Assembly (NCBI GenBank): GCA_009839725.1
Contig: VXPF01000136.1
Span: 1 to 48,368, forward strand
From: Dehalococcoidia bacterium
GTDB taxonomy: Bacteria; Chloroflexota; Dehalococcoidia; Tepidiformales; Tepidiformaceae
DNA length: 48,368 nucleotides
Direction of reading: 5' to 3'
Part shown: positions 30,812 to 38,645 of the stretch, in pieces
Numbering within the stretch: the first letter of the stretch is position 1
Layout: every line of letters starts with the position of its first letter
Program-made: the position numbers and the translations under genes
Notes under the pieces: model-generated
The model's input: the letters and a program-made list of their open reading frames with translations, nothing else
Told to the model about the DNA's origin: nothing
Databases searched by the model: none

Positions 30812-32056
30812 ATGAAACGAAGCAACGCCATAGCAGCCATCGACATCGGCTCCACCAAGGTGACGGCGCTTGTCGCGGACGTGAACGAGTACGGGCAGGC
30901 GCGCGTGCTCGGCGTCGGCGTGGCGCCGGCAGCCGGACTGTCGCGCGGGGTGATCGACAACATCCAGTCGGCCCGCGACGCGGTCGGGACGGCGGTGGAG
31001 AAGGCCGAGCAGTCGTGCGGGATGCGCATTTTGAGCGCGGTCGTGGCGATCCACGGCGGCCACCTGAGCTCGCAGAACAACCGCGGGATCGTGGCCATCA
31101 CCGATCGCACGGAGCCGATCACGACGGACGACCGGGAGCGAGCGGTAGAGGTGGCGGGGCAGATCAGCATCCCCACCAACCGCCAGGTGCTGCACGTGAT
31201 CCCGCGCGGCTACTGGATCGAGGGGACGGACCAGGTCTCAGACCCGGTGGGGATGTACGGCGCCCGACTGGACGCGGAGACGCACATCGTCACCGCGGCG
31301 GTCTCGGCCGTGCAGAACCTGACCAAGTGCGTCGAGGACGCGGGCGTGCAGGTCGACGAGATCGTGCTCGGCTCGCTCGCAGCGGCTACAGGCTCGCTGA
31401 CCAGCGAGGAGCGCGCCCAGGGGGTCGCGGCCGTCGACATCGGGGGGAGCACGACCTCGATCTGCGTGTACGACGAGGGCGCCATCGCCCACACGGCGAC
31501 GCTCGGACTCGGCGGCGTCCACCTGACGCAGGACCTCGCGCGGCTGCTGCGCTGCCCCTGGGAGAGCGCGGAGCGGCTGAAGTGCGAGCACGGCTCGGCC
31601 CTGACGGGCGAGGAGGTCGGCAGCGTGGAGGTAGAGGTGCGGGCCTTCGGCACGCACTCACGCAAGCGCGTCTCTGCGGGGCACGTGGCCGAGATCCTGC
31701 AGGCGCGAACGGAAGAGATCCTGGAGATGGTGGCCATCGAGCTAAAGCGCGCGGGCTACCTGGACCGGCTCGCAGCGGGGCTCGTGCTGACAGGAGGCAC
31801 GAGCCACCTGCGAGGAATCGATGAGCTCGCCGAGCAGCGGCTCGACCTGCCCGCACGCGTGGGCGGGCCGCGCGGCTGCACGGGGCTGACGGACCTGATC
31901 GCGACTCCCGCCTACACGACCGTGGTGGGACTCGCCAAGCACGCCCTACGCGGGACGGCTGCCGCCCAGCAGTCCGCGGGGGCCCGAAAAGACGTCCAGG
32001 AAGCAGGCTTCTTCAGGCGCATTGCCGCGTTTGGACGAGCCTTCATCCCCCAGTAA
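30812..32056 (+). CDS. ftsA: Actin-like division protein FtsA
   Basis: 414 aa, ATG with GAGGGG upstream. Seen: phosphate-1 loop AAIDIGSTKVTALVADV, the 1C domain (VIDNIQSARDAV), the connect-1/phosphate-2 region AAVDIGGSTTSICVYDEG, the adenosine loop GLVLTGGTSHLRGIDELAE and a C-terminal amphipathic helix (GFFRRIAAFGRAFIPQ), the membrane anchor. Known: tethers FtsZ polymers to the membrane. Its presence argues against an actinobacterial origin for the window. The next gap (32057-32154, 98 nt) has no gene and may hold a separate ftsZ promoter, but no clear hexamers were found. Confidence 0.96.
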   Translation: MKRSNAIAAIDIGSTKVTALVADVNEYGQARVLGVGVAPAAGLSRGVIDNIQSARDAVGTAVEKAEQSCGMRILSAVVAIHGGHLSSQNNRGIVAITDRTEPITTDDRERAVEVAGQISIPTNRQVLHVIPRGYWIEGTDQVSDPVGMYGARLDAETHIVTAAVSAVQNLTKCVEDAGVQVDEIVLGSLAAATGSLTSEERAQGVAAVDIGGSTTSICVYDEGAIAHTATLGLGGVHLTQDLARLLRCPWESAERLKCEHGSALTGEEVGSVEVEVRAFGTHSRKRVSAGHVAEILQARTEEILEMVAIELKRAGYLDRLAAGLVLTGGTSHLRGIDELAEQRLDLPARVGGPRGCTGLTDLIATPAYTTVVGLAKHALRGTAAAQQSAGARKDVQEAGFFRRIAAFGRAFIPQ

Positions 32057-32154
32057 CCGAGAACAACCCCAGTACCAAGGAGGGCTAGCCCGAGAACGCT
32101 ACCGGCCTAAACGCACAACCAATCCGCTCACACCCCACAGACGGAGGAAGAACG

Positions 32155-33291
32155 TTGAGTTACACAGTCGACAGGGAACTACTGCCAGACATCAAGGTCA
32201 TCGGAGTCGGCGGGGGCGGCGGCAACGCCGTCAACCGCATGGTGAACGCCAACATCCCGGGCGTGACCTTCGTGGCCGTCAACACCGATGCCCAGGCGCT
32301 CGCCACCTCCGATGCGGAGATGCGCCTGCGCATCGGCGAAAAGCTGACGAAGGGCCTCGGCGTCGGGGGAGACCCGACCCGTGGCGAGCGCGCGGCCGAG
32401 GAGAGCCGGGCCGAACTGGAAGAGCTGCTGAACGGCGCCGAGATGGTGTTCGTGGCCGCCGGCATGGGCGGCGGCACGGGCACCGGCGCGGCGCCCGTGG
32501 TGGCCGAAGTGGCGCGCGAAGTGGGCGCCCTCACGATCGGCACGGTGACGACGCCGTTCGCGTGGGAGGGGATGGCCCGCACGCGGTCGGCCCGCGGCGG
32601 CATCGACAAGCTTCGCGAGAAGGTGGACACGCTCATCTCGATCCCCAACTCGCGGCTGCTCGAGAGCTGTCCGGACGAGTACACGATGGAAGAGGCGTTC
32701 GAGATGGCGGACGACGTGCTTCGGCAGGCGATCCAGGCGATCTCGAACATCATCAGCCAGAACGGCGCGATCAACCTCGACTTCAACGACGTGCGCACCG
32801 TGATGAGCGAGGCGGGCCCGGCCCTTCTCGCCATCGGCGACGCCGAGGGAGAGAACCGCGCCGCGGAGGCGGCGAAGAAGGCAACGTCGAGCCCGCTCCT
32901 CGATCAGACGATCAACGGAGCGACGAACGTGCTCTTCAACGTCACCCACGACGGGAACCTGAAGCTGCGGGAGCTGGACATCGCCGCGCGCGTGATCGCG
33001 GAGGTGGTGGACAGCACGGCCAACATCATCTTCGGCACCGTGATCGACCCATCGGTCGGGGACTCGGTGCACATGACGGTGATCGCCACGGGGTTCTCGG
33101 AAACGCAGGCCCCGACGGTGGGGCTGACGCAGAGCCGGGAGAGCAAGCCACGGCCGGTGGCCCTGGAGCTGCCCGGCATCTCCGATGAGGAGGACGCTGA
33201 ACTACCAGCGTTTCTTCGGCGCAACATCCGTTCCATGAACGAGATCAGCGCCAACGGCGATCGGGAAGCAAGGATGGCTGAAAGGAGGTAG
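32155..33291 (+). CDS. ftsZ: Tubulin-like division protein FtsZ
   Basis: 378 aa, TTG start with a strong GGAGG 7 nt upstream; no in-frame ATG lies near the beginning of the conserved fold. Seen: VIGVGGGGGNAVNRMV, the tubulin signature GMGGGTGTGAAP (103-114), TPFAWEG, the synergy loop T7 INLDFNDVRTVM and the C-terminal peptide DEEDAELPAFLRRNI, which binds FtsA. The linker is short. Known: GTP-dependent Z-ring polymer. It is the last gene before a strong terminator. TTG may keep translation moderate. Confidence 0.97.
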   Translation: MSYTVDRELLPDIKVIGVGGGGGNAVNRMVNANIPGVTFVAVNTDAQALATSDAEMRLRIGEKLTKGLGVGGDPTRGERAAEESRAELEELLNGAEMVFVAAGMGGGTGTGAAPVVAEVAREVGALTIGTVTTPFAWEGMARTRSARGGIDKLREKVDTLISIPNSRLLESCPDEYTMEEAFEMADDVLRQAIQAISNIISQNGAINLDFNDVRTVMSEAGPALLAIGDAEGENRAAEAAKKATSSPLLDQTINGATNVLFNVTHDGNLKLRELDIAARVIAEVVDSTANIIFGTVIDPSVGDSVHMTVIATGFSETQAPTVGLTQSRESKPRPVALELPGISDEEDAELPAFLRRNIRSMNEISANGDREARMAERR

Positions 33292-33344
33292 CCGCCAAAA
33301 CCGAGCGCACGGTTGAGTCCGGCAGGACTGCTTCTCGACCAGAC

Positions 33345-33391
33345 GGGCGGGACCTGGAGCCTTGGGAGATGGCGACAGGTCCCGTCCTTTT
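33345..33391 (+). terminator. Intrinsic terminator after ftsZ
   Basis: The arms GGGCGGGACCTG (33345-33356) and CAGGTCCCGTCC (33376-33387) form a 12-bp stem with one G-U pair and a 19-nt loop, followed by TTTTCTGT. A smaller hairpin (AGTCC/GGACT, 33316-33329) precedes it. It ends the dcw transcript. The rest of the 178-nt gap up to the convergent hydrolase gene shows nothing else. Confidence 0.85.
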
Positions 33392-33469
33392 CTGTGAGCT
33401 ATGCGCCGGCCACCCCGCCGGCGGCACCTCTCCTTTCAGCCAGGTCGTCACGGTATCACGGAGCGTCAA

Positions 33470-34219
33470 CTACTTACCAGCGGTTTCCACGTCGCCGTCG
33501 GCGTCCGCCGGCCACTCGACGGTGCGGCCGCTCTCCATGGGCTCGCCCTGCAGGCGGGCATCGATCCAGGACGAGACAAGCGCGTCGAGCGCCTCGGCAA
33601 CGCTCCCGAGGGAGTGGCCGGCATCGCCGTAGATGACGAGCTGCTTGGGGTCGGCGGCGCGGCGGTAGATGTCCTCGCTGGCCTCGGAGTCGAGCACTTC
33701 GTCGGCGCTGCCGTGGACGAGCAGGAGGGGCCGGGCGAGCTCCTCGACCTGGCGCGTGCCGTAGAGCTGGGGCGAAAGCGAGGCAACAGCCCTCACGAGG
33801 GGGTGGAGGGCGCCGGCCTTCACGACGACGGCGCCGCCGAAGCTGTGCCCGACGAGCACGGCGTCGGTGGCGCCGATGCCCTTCAGGAAGGAGCAACCGG
33901 CGAGGATGTCGAGGACGCACTCCTCGAAGGCGTTGGGCTCGCGGTAGTCGAGGCGGAGGACGCTCACGTTGCGGGGCATGAGGAGGCCGGGGAGGCGGGC
34001 GAAGAGGCCACCGGCGGGCCCGTCGAGGCCGCCCATGGCGCCGCCGGCGCAGATGGCGGCGCCGGAGCCGCCCTGCACCGGATGGAAGACCCCCGGGATT
34101 TCCCCGCGGCTCGTCTGCAGGACGACGGCGAGGCTCTCGGGGCTGGGGCCGGGGGCGGCCGTGACGTTGTACAGGCTGAGGGTCAGGTCTTCCGGGTCGG
34201 GGTTCGGGGGCTCGGTCAC
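33470..34219 (-). CDS. Alpha/beta hydrolase (dienelactone hydrolase/KANL3-like)
   Basis: 249 aa from the GTG at 34219. Seen: nucleophile elbow VLVGHSFGGAVV (S126), acid LLLVHGSADEVLDSE (D173) and catalytic His GDAGHSLG (H202), all in the right order, with DYREPNAFEECVLDILAG upstream. No signal peptide. Substrate unknown; relatives include dienelactone-hydrolase-like and KANL3/Tex30-like esterases. A TATCGT hexamer 6 nt before the GTG suggests a leaderless mRNA. Convergent to ftsZ. Confidence 0.82.
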   Translation of the reverse strand: MTEPPNPDPEDLTLSLYNVTAAPGPSPESLAVVLQTSRGEIPGVFHPVQGGSGAAICAGGAMGGLDGPAGGLFARLPGLLMPRNVSVLRLDYREPNAFEECVLDILAGCSFLKGIGATDAVLVGHSFGGAVVVKAGALHPLVRAVASLSPQLYGTRQVEELARPLLLVHGSADEVLDSEASEDIYRRAADPKQLVIYGDAGHSLGSVAEALDALVSSWIDARLQGEPMESGRTVEWPADADGDVETAGK

Positions 34220-34225
34220 GCGCGC

Positions 34226-34231
34226 ACGATA
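34226..34231 (-). promoter_or_regulatory. Candidate -10 hexamer TATCGT, leaderless type
   Basis: Minus strand TATCGT ends 6 nt before the GTG at 34219, in the 35-nt gap behind the globin gene. No Shine-Dalgarno sequence is visible between them. Confidence 0.38.
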
Positions 34232-34254
34232 CAGCCCGGGCCGCGCCGGACGGG

Positions 34255-34674
34255 TCAGGTCAGACGGGCGTCGTCGGGAAGGGGCTCGCGGGGGACGTCC
34301 TCGTGGGCGTTGACCATGTGGTGGGCGAGCGGTTCGAGGCGCCCCCAGATGGCCTCGAACTCCTCGCCGGTCACGTTTTGCGACTCTAGGGCGGCTCGCA
34401 TGTGCGTCAGCCAGGCCTGGGCATGGTGCTCGGCGATGACGAAGGGGAAGTGGCGGCGGCGGAGGCGGGGGTGGCCGTAGCGCTGGGAATAGCGGGGTTC
34501 GCCGCCGAGCCACTGCTCGAAGAAGAGGGCGAGTTTCTCGCGGCTGGGAGCCAGGTCGTCGGGGTAGATGGCGCGGAGGGGGGCGTCGGCGGCGGCGGCG
34601 GCGTAGAAGGTCTCGACGATAGCCTCGACGGTTTCGCGACCGCCCACACGCTCGAAGGGCGTCGTCCCGCTCAC
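34255..34674 (-). CDS. Truncated haemoglobin, group II-like
   Basis: 139 aa. Seen: VGGRETVEAIVETFYAAAAAD (B helix with Y24 near position B10), LFFEQWLGGEPRYSQRYGHP, the F-helix RRRHFPF with proximal H75, and AWLTHMRAAL with the conserved G8 Trp (W88). This is the GlbO (group II) pattern. Known: binds O2, NO or peroxide; several group II globins protect against NO or oxidative stress. The GTG start overlaps the stop of the ABC permease gene (GTGA), so the globin is translationally coupled to an exporter, an unusual partner. The C-terminal 20 residues are acidic and not conserved. Confidence 0.9.
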   Translation of the reverse strand: MSGTTPFERVGGRETVEAIVETFYAAAAADAPLRAIYPDDLAPSREKLALFFEQWLGGEPRYSQRYGHPRLRRRHFPFVIAEHHAQAWLTHMRAALESQNVTGEEFEAIWGRLEPLAHHMVNAHEDVPREPLPDDARLT

Positions 34675-35432
34675 GAGGTCCGCCAGCGGAGCGCGAGGAA
34701 GGTGAGGGTGAAGGAGGCGGCGCCGAACCCCAGCGTGGCGGCTGCGCCCCAGAGGATGTCGAAGCCGTTCCAGCCTTCGATGATGAGGGAGCGCTGCGCC
34801 TCAAGGACATAGGTAATGGGATTGATGGTGGCGAGCACCTCGAGCCAGTCGGCGAAGACGTCCTTGGGGGCAAACGCCGTGGAGAGAAAGATGAGGGGGA
34901 AGAGGAGGAGGCCGCCGGCGGCGGCCGCCTGGGGGCTGCCCGTGCGGAGGGCGATGGCGGCGTTGAAACCGGAGTAGGCCATGCCGAAGCCGAACGACCC
35001 CACGAGCAGGACGAGCAGGCCCGGGACGCCCGTATCGAACCCGGTGCCGAAGATGAGGCCCACGCCGACGATGAAGGCCGTGATGGCGACGGTGCGGACA
35101 CCGTCGGCGGCGATGCGCCCGAAGACGATGGCGGAGCGGGGAGCGGGGGTGAGGAGGAGCTTGTCGAAGTAGCCCCGCTGGATGTCGGTAATGGTGCCCA
35201 GGCCGGCGCTCGCGGAGATGCTGGAGGCGGCGGCGAGGATGGCGACCGGCACCTGGAAGCCGGTGAAATTGTCGATGCCGAAGGCGTCCGCCGCGATAGA
35301 CCCGATGGAGCCGACGGTGACGGCGAAGAAGAAGAGGGGGATGAGGACGTTTCCGGCCTCCTGCGCGGGGTTGCGGACGGCCTCGCGGAGGGAACGCACG
35401 GTGAGGAAGTAGACGGTGGCGATGGACTGCAT
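34671..35432 (-). CDS. ABC-2-type export permease (DrrB-like)
   Basis: 253 aa from the ATG at 35432, which overlaps the ATPase stop by one base (TGATG); a TTG at 35435 is possible. Six hydrophobic segments are seen (about 28-48, 60-80, 108-132, 140-165, 172-192, 225-248), with the DrrB-like phrase RGYFDKLLLTPAPRSAIVFGR in the second cytoplasmic loop. Known: partners an ATPase to export drugs or lipids. No substrate can be named. Followed by the coupled globin gene. Confidence 0.9.
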   Translation of the reverse strand: MQSIATVYFLTVRSLREAVRNPAQEAGNVLIPLFFFAVTVGSIGSIAADAFGIDNFTGFQVPVAILAAASSISASAGLGTITDIQRGYFDKLLLTPAPRSAIVFGRIAADGVRTVAITAFIVGVGLIFGTGFDTGVPGLLVLLVGSFGFGMAYSGFNAAIALRTGSPQAAAAGGLLLFPLIFLSTAFAPKDVFADWLEVLATINPITYVLEAQRSLIIEGWNGFDILWGAAATLGFGAASFTLTFLALRWRTS

Positions 35433-36406
35433 CAAGCGGCTCCTCCCTCGGCGGGCTGCGGCTCCTCGACCTGAAGGTGGTGTCCTGTCGCTTCAAGGAA
35501 GACGTCGTCGAGGCTGGGGCGGGAGATGGCGACGTCTCCTACCTCGATGCCGGCCTCGTCGAGGGCGAGGACGATGCGGGCCACGGCACGCGCGCCATCG
35601 GGGACGTAGACGACGGCCGCGCCGTCGGCGATCTGGACGCGCTCGACGGCCTCGACGGCGGCGGCGACCTCGGCCGCGCGGCCGAGGGCATCCGGGGCCT
35701 CGATCTGGACCGTGACAACGTCGGTGCCGATGCGCGCCTTCATCTCCGCAGGGGAGCCGCTGGCGATTATGCGGCCCTCGTCGATGATGGCGAGGTCGTG
35801 GGCGAGGCGGTCGGCCTCTTCGAGGTACTGGGTGGTGAGGAAGACGGTGATGCCGTCCTCGGCGCTGAGGCGGGTGACGTAGCGCCAGATACCCTCGCGG
35901 CTGACGGGGTCGAGGCCGGTGGTGGGTTCGTCGAGGAAGAGGATGCCGGGGCGGTGGACGAGGGCGGCGGCGAGGTCGAGGCGGCGCTTCATGCCGCCCG
36001 AGTAGGTGCCGATGGCGCGGTCGGCGGCATCCTCAAGGTCGACGATGCCGAACAGCTCCTGGACACGCTGGCGTCCCGCACTCCCACCCAGTCCGAAGAG
36101 CCGGGCCTGGAGGGTCAACAGCTCGCGGCCGGTCTGGACGTCGTCGAGGCCCGCCTCCTGGAGGGCGACGCCGATTTGCCTGCGGACGGCGCGAGCATCG
36201 GCGAGGATGTCGAGCCCATCGACGCGCGCGCGGCCGGCCGTGGGGCGAAGCAGGGTCGTGAGCATGCGGATGGTAGTCGTCTTGCCGGAGCCGTTCTGGC
36301 CAAGGAAGCCGAAGATGGTTCCGGGCGCGATGTCGAGGTCGATGCCGTCGACGGCGCGCACTTCGTCGAAGTGTTTGGTCAGTCCCTCGGCCCAGATCGC
36401 GCTCAT
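35432..36406 (-). CDS. ABC transporter ATP-binding protein (DrrA-like)
   Basis: 324 aa, ATG start. Seen: Walker A GQNGSGKTTT (36-45), Q-loop Gln (ALQEAG, Q83), signature YSGGMKRR (135-142), Walker B GILFLDEPTTGLD (D159, E160) and the H-loop region LTTQYLEEADRLA; here the switch residue is Gln, as in DrrA proteins (TQYLEEAD), not His. The C-terminal 100 residues form the DrrA-type accessory domain. Known: drives export of antibiotics or lipids via an ABC-2 permease. TACGCT lies 7 nt upstream of the ATG. Confidence 0.92.
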   Translation of the reverse strand: MSAIWAEGLTKHFDEVRAVDGIDLDIAPGTIFGFLGQNGSGKTTTIRMLTTLLRPTAGRARVDGLDILADARAVRRQIGVALQEAGLDDVQTGRELLTLQARLFGLGGSAGRQRVQELFGIVDLEDAADRAIGTYSGGMKRRLDLAAALVHRPGILFLDEPTTGLDPVSREGIWRYVTRLSAEDGITVFLTTQYLEEADRLAHDLAIIDEGRIIASGSPAEMKARIGTDVVTVQIEAPDALGRAAEVAAAVEAVERVQIADGAAVVYVPDGARAVARIVLALDEAGIEVGDVAISRPSLDDVFLEATGHHLQVEEPQPAEGGAA

Positions 36407-36413
36407 TGGTTCG

Positions 36414-36419
36414 AGCGTA
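36414..36419 (-). promoter_or_regulatory. Candidate -10 hexamer TACGCT, leaderless type
   Basis: Minus strand TACGCT ends 7 nt before the ATG at 36406, in the 45-nt gap behind the phosphodiesterase gene. No Shine-Dalgarno sequence is present. Confidence 0.33.
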
Positions 36420-36451
36420 GGGGATGCTTGCGTTCCAGAACAATCAACACG

Positions 36452-37147
36452 TTATGTCGGCTCATTCCCTACCCGGAGGCGGCCCTCGCTCGCGACGAGC
36501 TCGGCGAGGAGGTCGAGGTCGTCGCTGTTGACGCCCCTGGCTCCGGCGCCGAGGACGCGCTCCATGTCAGTAGCCGTGTTCACGGGCCAGACGTAGGTGG
36601 AGACGCCGCGCCCGGCGAGCTCGCTCATGAGGGCGGGTTCGACGAGCGTGATGTGCATGGAGAGAGCCTGGAAGCGCTCGCCGAGGGCGGGCATGAGCTC
36701 GCCGAGCTCGTGGGGCCAGGCGGCGGAGGGGATGAGGCAGACGTTGTCGCGTCCCTCGAACGGCTCCAGCAGCCACCACTCGCGGGTCGTGACGGCGTAG
36801 GGAGCGCCGGGACGCAGTCGCTCGAAGGTGTCCGCAACCGCCTCGGAGAGGTCGAGCGTCTCGGACTTGAGGTCGACCATGAGGTGGGGGCCGGGGCCGA
36901 CGTTCTCGATGACAGCATCGAGCTCGAGGCGGGGGCCCCAGCCGGGCGAGACGCGCCAGCGTTCGCGCAAAAGGGGGAGAGGGCCGACGGTCTTCGCGTG
37001 ACGTACCTCGATGCGTCCGCGATGGAGCCAGACGTCGAGCTCGGCGAGGTCGGCGCCGATGGCCCTGGCCCGGTCGAGACGGGCGAGGTCGTTGCCGGCC
37101 CGGTGGGCGATCGCGACCGGGCGGCCCGGGGATGGGGAACAGCTCAC
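36452..37147 (-). CDS. Glycerophosphodiester phosphodiesterase-family protein
   Basis: 231 aa, GTG overlapping the stop of the thioesterase gene (GTGA). Seen: AIAHRAGND, the HRG-type catalytic start (H15, R16), metal ligands ELD (E36, D38), and H50 in EVRHAKT as the probable second catalytic His. VDLKSE matches the later metal-binding VEIKxx strand. The end (WPVNTATDMERVLGAGARGVNSDDLDLL) is typical of GDPD proteins. No signal peptide. Known: hydrolyses glycerophosphodiesters to glycerol-3-phosphate. The usual HDxxLxRTT segment is degenerate, so substrate may differ. Confidence 0.8.
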   Translation of the reverse strand: MSCSPSPGRPVAIAHRAGNDLARLDRARAIGADLAELDVWLHRGRIEVRHAKTVGPLPLLRERWRVSPGWGPRLELDAVIENVGPGPHLMVDLKSETLDLSEAVADTFERLRPGAPYAVTTREWWLLEPFEGRDNVCLIPSAAWPHELGELMPALGERFQALSMHITLVEPALMSELAGRGVSTYVWPVNTATDMERVLGAGARGVNSDDLDLLAELVASEGRLRVGNEPT

Positions 37148-37548
37148 GAAGGAGCACCGCCCCGCTGGAGGAGGTACTGGACATCGGGGGGGATGGGAAT
37201 ACCGCGCCCGGTAACGGTGTCGAGCCAGGCCCACGCGTGCACGAAGGTGGCGACGGGGGTTCCCCGCTCGGTGGAGCGCACGGCGAACTCCTGCTCGAAG
37301 CCGCGGTCGTCGGCGCTCGTGGTCGTCACCTCGATGGTCGCGCCTTCGCGCCAGGCGAGCGGGGCGTGGTAGACGGCGCGGGTCTCGCGCTGAACGGCGA
37401 CGACGTGATCGGGCTTGGAGACGCCGCAGTGCTCCTCGAAGGCGGCGTAGGCGAGCTCGGTGAGCGCAAGGAGGACGCCCGCGTGCACGAGGCCGGTGTC
37501 GGTGAACGTGTCGGTGTGCCGGGTGGGATAGGAGATGGAGAAAGCCAC
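37144..37548 (-). CDS. Hotdog-fold thioesterase (YbgC/FadM-like)
   Basis: 134 aa from the GTG at 37548. Seen: FSISYPTRHTDTFTDTGLVHAGVLLALTE, in which the residues line up with the hotdog thioesterase start (RxxDTDxxGHVxx). Then come the central strand VVAVQRETRAVYHAPLAWREGATIEV and the last strands FATFVHAWAWLD-like VATFVHAWAWLDTVTGR. Known: hydrolyses acyl-CoA or similar thioesters. Length is normal. Middle gene of a probable operon with a DoxX protein (39-nt gap) and the phosphodiesterase (overlap). Confidence 0.85.
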   Translation of the reverse strand: MAFSISYPTRHTDTFTDTGLVHAGVLLALTELAYAAFEEHCGVSKPDHVVAVQRETRAVYHAPLAWREGATIEVTTTSADDRGFEQEFAVRSTERGTPVATFVHAWAWLDTVTGRGIPIPPDVQYLLQRGGAPS

Positions 37549-37587
37549 GGCCCGATCGTGGGAGGCGCGGGCGCGAGAGGCAAGCGG

Positions 37588-38052
37588 CTAGAAGATGACG
37601 GCGTCCACGCCCCAGACCTGGCCGGCGCCGGTCACGAAGAGGATGACGGCGATGAGGATCATCATCAGGTTCTGGCCCTGCTCGCCCTGGTCCTTCAGCC
37701 CGGCGAGCAGCAGGTAGTTCAGGTTGAGGAAGGCGGCAAGGATGAGGCCGGCGAACGTGAGGATGCCGAAGGTGATGCTGACACCGGCGGCGAACTCGCC
37801 GACGACGACCATCCAGGAGGTGACGACCCAGGTGCGTTCGCTGCGCAGGGCGGTGGCCTTGAGGATGCCGGCGAAGGCGGGAATGGGGTGGTTCTCGACA
37901 AGGCCCTCGACCCAGCCGCGGGAGTCGCCGCGGAGGAAGCCGGGCAGGTCCTTGTGGCGCACGCTCTCCAGCCACCAGAGGCCGAGCCCGATGCGGAGGA
38001 TGGCGAGCCACTCCTCCTTGGTGAGCCAGTCGAAGATGTCGAGGGGTTCCAT
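37588..38052 (-). CDS. DoxX/DoxD-like membrane protein
   Basis: 154 aa, ATG start. Four hydrophobic helices are seen (about 15-32, 75-93, 94-116, 128-148), a layout typical of DoxX/TQO-small-subunit proteins, with WLAILRIGLGLWWLESVRHKDLP at the N-terminus as in that family. Known: some family members are thiosulfate:quinone oxidoreductase subunits; most have unknown roles in redox stress. Divergent from orn, with TAGAAT 9 nt upstream. First gene of the thioesterase/phosphodiesterase operon. Confidence 0.8.
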   Translation of the reverse strand: MEPLDIFDWLTKEEWLAILRIGLGLWWLESVRHKDLPGFLRGDSRGWVEGLVENHPIPAFAGILKATALRSERTWVVTSWMVVVGEFAAGVSITFGILTFAGLILAAFLNLNYLLLAGLKDQGEQGQNLMMILIAVILFVTGAGQVWGVDAVIF

Positions 38053-38061
38053 CGGCGAGCG

Positions 38062-38067
38062 ATTCTA
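38062..38067 (-). promoter_or_regulatory. -10 hexamer TAGAAT, leaderless type, divergent from orn
   Basis: Minus strand TAGAAT ends 9 nt before the ATG at 38052. The whole gap to the divergent orn start is only 50 bp and holds two back-to-back -10 boxes, so the two promoters share upstream DNA. Confidence 0.5.
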
Positions 38068-38090
38068 GCGCCCCTGAGGTGGGCTCGCGC

Positions 38091-38096
38091 TACTAT
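38091..38096 (+). promoter_or_regulatory. -10 hexamer TACTAT, leaderless type, of orn
   Basis: TACTAT ends 6 nt before the ATG at 38103. GGAGG directly abuts the ATG and is too close to serve as Shine-Dalgarno, so transcription probably starts at the ATG. Confidence 0.48.
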
Positions 38097-38102
38097 CGGA
38101 GG

Positions 38103-38645
38103 ATGGCCGACAAACCACGCCCGCCCCTGATCTGGATCGACATGGAGATGACGGGGCTCGATGTGCAGCGCCACCACGTGCTCGAGGTGGCGGCGATCGT
38201 GACGGACGGGAACCTGGACGAAGTCGACGAGGGGATCGATCTGGTCGTGCATCAGCCGGAAGAGGTGCTCGCCCTGATGGACGAGTGGTGCGTGAACCAG
38301 CACGGCCGGTCGGGGCTGACGGCGGCGGTGCGGGAGTCGCGGGTGGGGCTGGCGGAGGCGGAGGCGCTGCTGCTGGAGTACCTGCGGAAACACACCTCGG
38401 AAGGGCAGTCTCCGCTGTGCGGGAACTCCGTGAGTCACGACCGGCGCTTCCTGGAGCGGTGGATGCCGGAGGCGGCGCAGCATCTGCACTACCGGACCAT
38501 CGACGTCTCGACGGTGAAGGAGCTGGCGCTGCGCTGGTATCCCGAGCTCGAGCGCTTTCCGAAGGGCGAGGCGCACCGGGCGCGCGACGACATCCGCGAG
38601 TCGATCGGGGAGTTGCGGTACTACCGGGAGCGCGTCTTTCGCTAG
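38103..38645 (+). CDS. orn: Oligoribonuclease
   Basis: 180 aa, ATG start. Seen: DEDDh exonuclease residues in LIWIDMEMTGLDVQRHHVLEVA (D, E), CGNSVSHDRRFL (D) and HRARDDIRESIGELRYYR (H, D). ALMDEWCVNQHGRSGL is specific to oligoribonuclease. Known: 3'-5' degradation of di- to pentanucleotides, including pGpG. Length is that of E. coli Orn. The stop TAG shares a CTAG with the stop of the convergent phosphatase gene. Confidence 0.97.
   Translation: MADKPRPPLIWIDMEMTGLDVQRHHVLEVAAIVTDGNLDEVDEGIDLVVHQPEEVLALMDEWCVNQHGRSGLTAAVRESRVGLAEAEALLLEYLRKHTSEGQSPLCGNSVSHDRRFLERWMPEAAQHLHYRTIDVSTVKELALRWYPELERFPKGEAHRARDDIRESIGELRYYRERVFR

Noticed and set aside
33369-33632. Small plus-strand frame after ftsZ with a CxxC near its start (FCELC)
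   Set aside because: It begins inside the intrinsic terminator and runs into the convergent hydrolase gene.
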